From: JAFDVL01 sp043775925
GTDB taxonomy: Bacteria > Acidobacteriota > Blastocatellia > RBC074
Direction of reading: 5' to 3'
Assembly: GCA_043775925.1 (NCBI GenBank)
Contig: JAYVRW010000268.1
Span: 1-15,723, forward strand
DNA: 15,723 bases
The position numbers and the translations under genes are program-made. The notes under the pieces are model-generated. The model ran no database searches, was not told the origin of the DNA, and was given only the letters and a program-made list of their open reading frames with translations. Each line of letters begins with the position of its first letter. Within the stretch, counting starts at the first letter, position 1. Shown in pieces: positions 1-6,500 of this stretch.

Positions 1-4
1 GAAG

Positions 5-129
5 AAGTTCGCAGTTTTCTTGATGGGAGTTTACAGTTGACTCTAAACTTTCTTCGGACTGTAACCGAACACTATAAGTCTTTACTGCGAACTAAAAACC
101 GCGAACTGCGAACTTTTCCCCCGCGAACT
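5..129. repeat. Palindrome- and GCGAACT-rich leader region
   Basis: The heptamer GCGAACT occurs four times, at 87-93, 101-107, 108-114 and 123-129, and its reverse complement lies at 6-12. A perfect 12-bp inverted repeat links 5-16 (AAGTTCGCAGTT) with 104-115. A second 7-bp pair, TTACAGT at 31-37 and ACTGTAA at 58-64, sits inside it. The last heptamer ends five bases before the ATG at 134. It looks like an intergenic dispersed repeat cut by the window edge, but an operator array or 5' leader structure for the next gene is also possible. Confidence 0.55.
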
Positions 130-133
130 ACTC

Positions 134-685
134 ATGCAAATTGCTTGTAAAAGATTTGGTTGTCAAAAAGCCGTCGAGGTTTGTTACTGGTCATGCAAGT
201 ATCGTCGTACCTGCAAGGACTGGTCGAACGCCTTGAACGTCGCCCCCGGCATCGCTTTGATTTCTGAGCGATTGGAATCCGCTGCCGCCAAATCGGGGCG
301 CACGTTCGAGGCCACTACATTGCTCAAACCGGTCAAACCAAAACGAAAGTTACCAATGGAAAGGAAATTAATGGCAAAGCCAATTTCAGAAGAAATCAAA
401 TCGGAAAATATTATTCGGGAAACGTCTGCGCCGAAGCCTGCGAAAGCTCCAACTGTCGCGGCAAGCATTAAGCCTCCGGCAGTTATTGCAAATAAAACTC
501 CGAAGCCGAAACCCGCTTCAGACGGCGTAGTCTATTTGTTGCTCAGCAAGAATGGAAAGTACCGCGAATTACGTGAATCGCAGCTCATCAAAGAGGCGGC
601 GGTAATTTTAAAAGACCCGACGCTGCGCTTATTTAAAGGGCAGTATCTCGTTCCTCATATCACCTTCAAACCGCTAGGTGAATAA
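134..685 (+). CDS. Hypothetical Cys-cluster protein, 183 aa
   Basis: I do not recognise this family. The first 28 residues hold five cysteines (C5, C10, C17, C21, C27) around aromatic and basic residues, which could be a small metal-binding (zinc-like) module. Residues about 65-130 are a low-complexity stretch rich in Lys, Pro and Ala and strongly basic, probably a disordered linker. The last 50 residues (from about VVYLLLSKNGKYRE) look like a compact folded domain with a beta-strand followed by a helix. No signal peptide or membrane segment is visible, so it is probably cytoplasmic. No clear Shine-Dalgarno precedes the ATG; the sequence just upstream is C-rich and repeat-derived. The layout (zinc-like head, basic linker, small C-terminal domain) is compatible with a nucleic-acid-associated protein, but that is only a guess. 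It is probably real because it fills the gap as one intact frame with plausible composition. Confidence 0.6.
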   Translation: MQIACKRFGCQKAVEVCYWSCKYRRTCKDWSNALNVAPGIALISERLESAAAKSGRTFEATTLLKPVKPKRKLPMERKLMAKPISEEIKSENIIRETSAPKPAKAPTVAASIKPPAVIANKTPKPKPASDGVVYLLLSKNGKYRELRESQLIKEAAVILKDPTLRLFKGQYLVPHITFKPLGE

Positions 686-694
686 GCTTCCTGC

Positions 695-805
695 GACCAG
701 AACGGAGTGCAAGTTTTCGCAAACGCAGCAACCACTGAAAAAAGTCTCAGCCAAATGCGTCACTTGTCCCAGCACCACTGATGAAAATTGTACGCCGTTC
801 TGGTC
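695..805. repeat. MITE-like 111-bp hairpin element
   Basis: The ends form a long inverted repeat. GACCAGAACGG at 695-705 is perfectly complementary to 795-805. The match continues inward to 718 and 783 with two mismatches and one extra base, giving 21 of 23 paired positions. The roughly 64-nt interior has no ORF. The size and terminal inverted repeats fit a miniature non-autonomous transposable element. No target-site duplication is visible in the flanks, so a large REP/BIME-like hairpin is the alternative. Confidence 0.55.
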
Positions 806-806
806 A

Positions 807-872
807 TAGGTAAGTCAGGCATCTCGCCTGACTTTTTCTTTTTTTCGACGGGCGAGACGCCTATCGTACCTA
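807..872. repeat. Imperfect inverted repeat at the 3' end of the DUF606 gene
   Basis: The left arm 807-828 (TAGGTAAGTCAGGCATCTCGCC) pairs with the right arm 851-872 at 18 of 22 positions. The right arm contains the stop codon of the minus-strand DUF606 gene (870-872). It directly abuts the hairpin element at 695-805. The left arm contains its own small hairpin, annotated separately as a terminator. Confidence 0.6.
814..845 (+). terminator. Intrinsic terminator
   Basis: A 7-bp stem, GTCAGGC (814-820) with GCCTGAC (826-832), encloses the loop ATCTC and is followed by TTTTTCTTTTTTT (833-845). It lies about 130 bases after the stop of the 134-685 gene. On the opposite strand the same region lies just downstream of the DUF606 gene, so the larger inverted repeat could stop transcription from both sides. 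Confidence 0.7.
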
Positions 873-1319
873 ATCTCGCTGAATCAACCACATTCCGATA
901 AACAACAACGCCGCGCCAGCTAAGCGGTTAAATGAGGCTGGACGTTCGATCAATCCGAACCATCCAAAATGATCAAGAACCAAAGCTCCGGCTAATTGTC
1001 CGGCGATGACGGCGACGCTGAAGCCGAGTGCTCCCGTATGTGGAATTGCAAGAATTGAAACCGTGACAAACGCCGCTCCGATAAAACCGCCGAGCCACGC
1101 CCACCACGGAGCGCTCAACGCGCCACGCCAATCACTAGGCTGTCCCATCGCCACTGTAATCAAGGCAACAGCGATGAGGGCAACGGCTCCGATGCCGAAA
1201 TTGACGAGTGTGCCATACATCGGATTCAAAACGAATTCCCTCATTTTAGAATTCATCGCAGCTTGCGCTGGAATCAATGAACCGATGATGAGAACGAGAA
1301 ATAACCAAATTAATTTCAT
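870..1319 (-). CDS. DUF606/YdcZ family small membrane transporter
   Basis: This 149-aa, very hydrophobic protein fits the YdcZ/DUF606 branch of the drug/metabolite transporter superfamily, whose members are usually 140-150 aa with about five membrane segments. Likely helices lie at about 2-20, 36-59, 70-91, 95-115 and 128-146. Family-like signatures include the Pro-x-Gln-x(3)-Asn segment after helix 1, PWWAWLGGFIGA before helix 3, a VIAGQLAGALVLDHFGWFG segment, and a C-terminal RLAGAALLFIGMWLIQR. It probably acts as a half-transporter in the inner membrane, and the substrate is unknown. The start is well supported: an AGGGTGA Shine-Dalgarno lies 7 nt upstream on the minus strand (plus-strand 1327-1333). 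It is divergent from purS. Its stop codon lies within an arm of a palindromic repeat. Confidence 0.85.
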   Translation of the reverse strand: MKLIWLFLVLIIGSLIPAQAAMNSKMREFVLNPMYGTLVNFGIGAVALIAVALITVAMGQPSDWRGALSAPWWAWLGGFIGAAFVTVSILAIPHTGALGFSVAVIAGQLAGALVLDHFGWFGLIERPASFNRLAGAALLFIGMWLIQRD

Positions 1320-1334
1320 AATGTTTTCACCCTG

Positions 1335-1416
1335 AATAGACCACAGATTGGGCGGATCAGGCGGGTTGACGCTGATCTGCGAAGACCCACTAAATCCGCA
1401 TTATCGGCGGTCTATT
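1335..1416. repeat. Nested inverted repeat between divergent genes
   Basis: Successive complementary segments nest around a centre: AATAGACC (1335-1342) with GGTCTATT (1409-1416), GCGGAT (1352-1357) with ATCCGC (1394-1399), and GGGT (1363-1366) with ACCC (1385-1388). The text resembles degenerate intergenic repeats of the 'accacagatt...cggat...atccgc...ggtct' kind found in many environmental bacterial genomes. It lies between the start of the DUF606 gene and the purS promoter, so it could also form a leader structure. Confidence 0.5.
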
Positions 1417-1435
1417 TCTTATCTTTTTCAAAACT

Positions 1436-1473
1436 GCTATATTCTCAACTTACCAGCAAAACAACCAAAAGGA
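1436..1473 (+). promoter_or_regulatory. Putative promoter -10 and RBS for purS
   Basis: TATATT at 1438-1443 is preceded by TGC, giving an extended -10 motif. No convincing -35 box is seen, only a T-rich stretch around 1411-1427. The Shine-Dalgarno AAAAGGA at 1467-1473 lies 11 nt before the purS ATG. The putative transcript start would be just downstream, with a short 5' leader. Confidence 0.4.
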
Positions 1474-1484
1474 CACGAATCTTA

Positions 1485-1730
1485 ATGCTCGCAAAAGTTT
1501 ATGTCACGCTCCGCAACGGCGTTCTTGATCCGCAAGGCAAAGCCATTCAGCACGCTACGACGACCATTGGCTATCAGGGAATCAACGAAATTCGTCAGGG
1601 GAAATATTTTGAAATTTCCGTAGACGATGCGCTGGATCAGGCACAGGCGCAAACGCAAATAGAGAAGCTCGCGCGCGAGGTTTTATCAAATCCGGTCATC
1701 GAGGATTGTACCGTCGAAATTGTAAATTAA
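1485..1730 (+). CDS. purS: Phosphoribosylformylglycinamidine synthase subunit PurS
   Basis: The 81-aa product has the length and pattern of PurS. It begins with an MLAKVYVTLRNGVLDPQGKA strand, followed by the GYQGINEIRQGKYFE segment and the C-terminal NPVIEDCTVEIVN. PurS is the small structural subunit that, with PurQ and small PurL, forms the FGAM synthase complex. That complex converts FGAR to FGAM with glutamine in the fourth step of cytoplasmic purine synthesis. Its usual partners purQ and purL are not next to it; a GlcD-like oxidase starts 5 nt after its stop, implying co-transcription. The gene is intact, with an AAAAGGA ribosome binding site. Confidence 0.9.
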   Translation: MLAKVYVTLRNGVLDPQGKAIQHATTTIGYQGINEIRQGKYFEISVDDALDQAQAQTQIEKLAREVLSNPVIEDCTVEIVN

Positions 1731-1735
1731 ACGTT

Positions 1736-3187
1736 ATGCTGCTGCACCCGAAAATCATCTCACAACTTGTCGAAATTTGCGGCGCAGATGCCGTCCTCAC
1801 GGATTATTCTGATTTGATTGTTTATGAATACGATGCCGTCACGACGCATCGTTCGACGCCGCTGGGAGTCGTGCTGCCGACCACGACAGAACAAGTTTCG
1901 CGCGTCGTCAAATTGCTCTTTGAGCACAGCATCCCTTATGGTCCGCGAGGAGCCGGAACGGGGCTGAGTTCCGGCGCGATTGCCTCCGGTTGCGAAGCTG
2001 GAGAGACCTCCGTCATTATTGAAACGGCGCGGATGAATAAAATTCTCGAAATTGATTACGAGAATGAGCGCGCCATTATTCAGCCCGGGGTCGTCAACGT
2101 TCGTCTTTCACAAGCTATCGCTTCAAAAGGATTTCATTACGCACCTGATCCGTCTTCGCAGGCTTCCTGTACGATTGGCGGCAATGTCGCCGAAAATTCG
2201 GGCGGCCCGCATTGTTTGAAATACGGGATGACGACGAACCATATTCTCGGCGTCGAAGTCGTTTTACCCGACGGCAAAATTGTGAATTTAGGCGGCGATG
2301 GAGCCGATTCAATTGGCTACGATTTGATGGGGATTTTTGTCGGGAGTGAAGGCACACTGGGCATCGCTACGAAAATAACGGTTCGGCTTTGTCGTAATCC
2401 GCAAACGGTTGTGACGCTGCTCGCAGATTTTATGGATGTGAACGAAGCCAGCCGCGCTGTCTCTGCGATTATCGCCGAAGGCATGTTGCCCGCTGCGCTG
2501 GAAATGATAGATCAGCCAACCATCAAAGCGGTGGAGTCTTCGATTTACAAAGCAGGCTATCCAACCGATGTGGCGGCGTGCTTAATTGTCGAATTAGACG
2601 GATTGACCGCAGGGCTTGATACGCAAACACAACGCGCCAAAGATATTTGTATGGAATTCGGAGCACGTGCTGTGCGCGAAGCGCGTGATGAATATCAGCG
2701 CAAAAAATTATGGGCGGGACGCAAAGGCGCATTTGGTGCTCTCGGACGGGTCAGCCCTGATTTATTTGTGCAGGACGCAGTTGTCCCGCGTACCAAACTT
2801 CCACAGGTGCTGGCTTCGATTTACGACATCGCCGCGAAGTACGAAATTAGTTTATGTAACGTCTTTCATGCCGGAGATGGTAATTTACATCCGAGCATAA
2901 ATTTCGATGCGCGGGACGCGGAACAGGTCGAACGAGTTCACGCTGCCGGCAAAGAAATCATGAAACTCTGTGTAGACGCGGGCGGTACGATCACTGGCGA
3001 ACACGGCGTCGGCATTGATAAAATCGGATACATGCCAATGATCTTCGATCAGGCTTCGCTGGACGCGATGCTGGCAGTCAAAGAAGTTTTTAATCCGACC
3101 GGATTATGCAATCCCGGCAAAGCCATTCCCGCTGAAAAAATGTGCCGCGAACATCGTAAGGTTTCGGCGCGAGCGGTTGAGTATTAG
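1736..3187 (+). CDS. glcD: FAD-linked oxidase, glycolate oxidase subunit GlcD-like
   Basis: From the ATG at 1736 this is a 483-aa protein of the VAO/PCMH flavoprotein superfamily, at the usual GlcD length. The FAD-binding N-terminal half shows PRGAGTGLSSGA (about 70-81), GGNVAENSGG (148-157) and VGSEGTLGIATKITVRL (202-218). The C-terminal FAD-oxidase half shows FHAGDGNLHP (377-386) and GTITGEHGVGIDK (417-429), the His-rich substrate and flavin face, then FNPTGLCNPGKAIP. GlcD is the catalytic flavin subunit that oxidises glycolate or a related 2-hydroxy acid. GlcE and GlcF partners do not follow here, so a D-lactate or other 2-hydroxyacid dehydrogenase is equally possible. An upstream in-frame TTG at 1706 would overlap purS by 25 bases. 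I prefer 1736 because family members begin near LHPKIISQLVEI. Confidence 0.87.
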   Translation: MLLHPKIISQLVEICGADAVLTDYSDLIVYEYDAVTTHRSTPLGVVLPTTTEQVSRVVKLLFEHSIPYGPRGAGTGLSSGAIASGCEAGETSVIIETARMNKILEIDYENERAIIQPGVVNVRLSQAIASKGFHYAPDPSSQASCTIGGNVAENSGGPHCLKYGMTTNHILGVEVVLPDGKIVNLGGDGADSIGYDLMGIFVGSEGTLGIATKITVRLCRNPQTVVTLLADFMDVNEASRAVSAIIAEGMLPAALEMIDQPTIKAVESSIYKAGYPTDVAACLIVELDGLTAGLDTQTQRAKDICMEFGARAVREARDEYQRKKLWAGRKGAFGALGRVSPDLFVQDAVVPRTKLPQVLASIYDIAAKYEISLCNVFHAGDGNLHPSINFDARDAEQVERVHAAGKEIMKLCVDAGGTITGEHGVGIDKIGYMPMIFDQASLDAMLAVKEVFNPTGLCNPGKAIPAEKMCREHRKVSARAVEY

Positions 3188-3191
3188 AAGT

Positions 3192-3250
3192 AGATGCTGG
3201 ATTTTAGATGTTGGGATACTTGCATGTTATTCAAGTATCCAGCATCTTTC
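3192..3250 (+). terminator. Hairpin and short repeat after glcD, probable terminator
   Basis: AGATGTTGGGATACTTG (3206-3222) pairs with CAAGTATCCAGCATCT (3232-3247), with one bulge and one wobble, around a 9-nt loop. It is followed by a weak TTCTT tail. A direct copy of AGATGCTGGAT precedes it at 3192-3202, so an alternative longer stem is also possible. It starts 5 nt after the oxidase stop codon. It is probably both a dispersed repeat and a terminator. Confidence 0.6.
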
Positions 3251-3566
3251 TTACCACCCTCCATTTTCCGTCACCTCCCACTGACAATTCCCGACACCCG
3301 CATTACTGAGTTCTAGCAATCGTATGATACGAATGTTTCGAGAACTATTTTGTGCGTAGCTGCCAGCCTTTTCAATTTCTCTTATTCCCTGAAGAATCAT
3401 AGAGATAACCAATAAACATAGGGTCTTCAAGTTGTGTCGAGCTGTTATGGAACGCCAGTTGCCATTACTGTTGCGGATCAGGTGACAGGGAAGTGAACAT
3501 AGATTCCACCCGCACTGGCTAGGTTCATCGTGACCAATAACTACTACCAATTTAGGAAAAAGCAAC
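3251..3566. other. Gene-poor upstream region of the IPT/TIG gene
   Basis: No credible gene is seen in these 316 bases. A minus-strand open frame (3251-3634) crosses into the next gene and has no coding features. A palindrome TCGTAT-G-ATACGA lies at 3320-3332 with weaker outer pairing GTTCT/AGAAC (3310-3314 and 3341-3345). It may be an operator or a leader hairpin. A Shine-Dalgarno-like TAGGA lies about 9 nt before the ATG at 3567. I could not define a promoter with confidence. Confidence 0.5.
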
Positions 3567-6500
3567 ATGTCCATTCGATTATCAACCAGGGCGCTCTTGA
3601 GCGCTCTTTTTCTTTTCCTCACGCTGGGCGCCAACCTCTCGGCGCAGGGCGTAAAATCATTTGTGACCGTAGATGCTGCGCGTTATCAACCAGCAGTTTC
3701 ACCAGATAGCATCGTGTCAGGATTCAGCTCTCAGTTGACTACGACTGAAAGCTTGGCGACACAGGATGTAGACGCTGTGACTCCGGGGATTCAACTGCCC
3801 ACTTCGTTGGGCGGTTTGCGTGTACTCGTTAATAATCGAGCGGCAGAATTGTTATACGTCGGGCCGAGTCAGATAAATTATATTGTTCCTTCTCAAACAG
3901 AGCTTGACGCGCCAGCAATAGTTGTCGTCACCGACGATCAGGGCAATCCAGTGGCACAAGGTTCATTGACGATGGCGTCACAAAGCCTGAGCCTTTTTAC
4001 TTTTAATCAGGCAGGTACTGGTGTTGCCGCCGCATTAGTGACGGCGGATGGAGTTGCCTATTCTCCTATCGTCAATGGCGATGGTTCGCTGAATACAGTA
4101 CCGCCAGGACAATATCTCGTGTTGTTCGGGACGGGCATCCGTAATGGACAGGATGTCAAAGCACAAATCGGAGGTGTTGATGCCTCGGTTGAATATGCAG
4201 GGTCACAACAATTTTATGTTGGTCTTGATCAAATCAATATTCACGTTCCTCAGTCATTAACGGGTCAGGGTTTATTGGAAGTTGTTATTTCAGATGGCAC
4301 TACGACCAGCAACCCTGTTTTGATCAATGTTGGTGGTAATCCTGAAGCTCCAGCGGGAGCGCCAGTCATTACCAGTATTGGTGCCACGCAAGCCACTGCC
4401 GGACAAATCATTACGCTGACCGGAACAAATTTCGCTTCATCGGTGAGCGCTGCTTCGGTAAGAATTGGTTCATCTGCGGGACAAGTTCTATCGGTTTCGC
4501 CAACTTCCATGACGTTCGTCCTTCCATACGGAGTTGCTTCAGGAAAAGTCGTTGCAGGCAATACCCTCGGCGAACGTCAGAGTGATTCTGCTTTGACCAT
4601 TCAAACTTCTGTTTCAGGTTCTGTTCTCAGTAGTTCTGATACTCCGATTGCCGGAATGTTGGTCAGCGCAACCGGGGCGAATGTTAGCACTGTCACTGAC
4701 GCCGCAGGCCGATTTTTATTGACCGGAGTTCCACGCGGGACAGTTGAATTAAGTTTCGATACCAGTAACTTCCCCGCTAATTTGGGTTTACCCAACATCA
4801 GCTTCAGTACGGTCGTTAGCGAAGGTCGTGACAATGAACTTGGGTATTCCGTTTATCTGCCAAGTGGGATTGGTAGCTATACCTCGGCGGCGAGTCCTTT
4901 CACGGGAAATCAACTTGAAGTTGATCCGGCTCCTGTTGTGCTTGAAAACGATGGAGTCAAGCTGACAATTCCTTCCACCTTTACTTTCCCTGATGGCAAA
5001 ACTACTGGCAAACTTGGAGTGTTGCGCTTGCTCCTGGATGGTCGTTTACCCGCCATTCTCCCGTCAGGAATTTTCCCGATTGGGGCGGCTTTGATTACGC
5101 CAATGGGAACAACGTTCGGCACTAAAGACGGTGGCCAGGCGACGCTTAGTTTTCCAAATACTGAAAATCTCGCAGCGGGAACCAGCGTTGATTTGTACGC
5201 TTACCGTTCAAAGGTTGCGCCTTCTGCGTTCGTCAAAAAAGGTCAGGCAGTCGTCAGCACTGACGGCAAAGCTATCGTCGCTACCGGATTAATTGACGTG
5301 GCGACGGTGTGGTTTATCGCGCTTCCAGCGGATCAGGCTCCGATTACGACTGTGATCGGAACGGTGGTAGACAGCAACGACAAGCCTGTCACGAAAGCTC
5401 GTGTTTTAGTGCGTGGACGTGCCGGAGTGACTGACAAAGACGGTAAATTTGAAATCAAAGGTGTTCGCGTCAAAGCAGGCGAAAACCTCAATGTTGAAGT
5501 TTTATTTTTCACGCCAACAGGCGCTCCTCTGAAAGCCAGTAAATCTGTTGTTGGCGTCATTCAGGGCATCACGGATGCAGGCACGATTAAGCTTCCAGCA
5601 GCTCCTCCGCTGGCGTTATTGATTCGTCCGATGGATGTCAGGACTACTCCGGGTGTCGCGGTTGAATTGAAAATTGTCCTTTCACGTGCGTTGACTGCGC
5701 CTGCGACAATTAATCTGAGCAACGGCGAAGGTGTCACGCTTGAAATTACTCCGGCCAGTTTGATAATTGACGCTGGGAAGACGGAAGGTGTTTTCAAAGT
5801 TAAAAGCAGTATTTCGGGTAAAGGAACTGTGCTGGCGAAACTGGGAGCAACAGTAGATGATGCCACACCGGATAACACGCGCAAAGGTGAGGCTACGGTG
5901 TACATCACACCTCCTGCACCGGTGCTGAGTACTGTGAATCCAGTAGCGGGCGCACCTGGTTCGATTTTTAATGTGAGTGGATCAGGGTTGAATGCGGAAG
6001 CCATAAAAAATGCTGTTTTCTTCCAACAGGGAGATCGCATTATTTCGGTTGATCCCAGAACTTTAAAAATTACCAATCCGACCAACGTTTCTCCTGAAGC
6101 CGGAATCATTTTATCTGGCGCCGTGCCAGGATTGACACCGGGTGATGCGCTGATCTTTGTCTCGTCACTAACGGACGGAGTGCCAAGCGCACCATCGAAT
6201 AAATTGAAATTTACGGTGACAGCGCCAGCCGCACCGCAATTGGCTTCAATTAATCCCACTGCGGCTCTACCGGGGACGGCGTTCTATCTCATTGGTACAG
6301 GGTTCTCACTTGATCCGAAACAGAATGGTATTTTCTTCAAAATCGGAGACAAAATCTTTCCTGCCAGCCCTGAACTTTTGAAAGTAGTCAGTTCGCCAAA
6401 TGCTCCGGCAGGTTCGTTGATCGTGACAGGTATCGTGCCTCGGATGATCGCGGGTGATGCCGAAGTCTTTGCGATTACTTATCAAAATGGTGCGCCGAGC

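Noticed and set aside
87..129. CRISPR array from the GCGAACT repeats
   Set aside because: The repeats are 7 bases long with irregular spacing of 7, 14 and 15 bases between starts, and no spacers or cas genes exist.
1006..1335. 109-aa plus-strand frame opposite the DUF606 gene
   Set aside because: The minus-strand frame has clear membrane helices, family motifs and a strong SD, so the plus frame is a shadow.
3251..3566. Riboswitch in the leader of the IPT/TIG gene
   Set aside because: I could not match it to any known riboswitch core; only one short palindrome is visible.
3251..3634. 127-aa minus-strand open frame across the IPT/TIG gene start
   Set aside because: It overlaps the signal-peptide region of a strong gene and shows no domain, SD or composition support.
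5561..6259. 232-aa minus-strand open frame opposite the IPT/TIG repeats
   Set aside because: Low-complexity antisense reading of repetitive coding DNA, with no start signal or recognisable domain.
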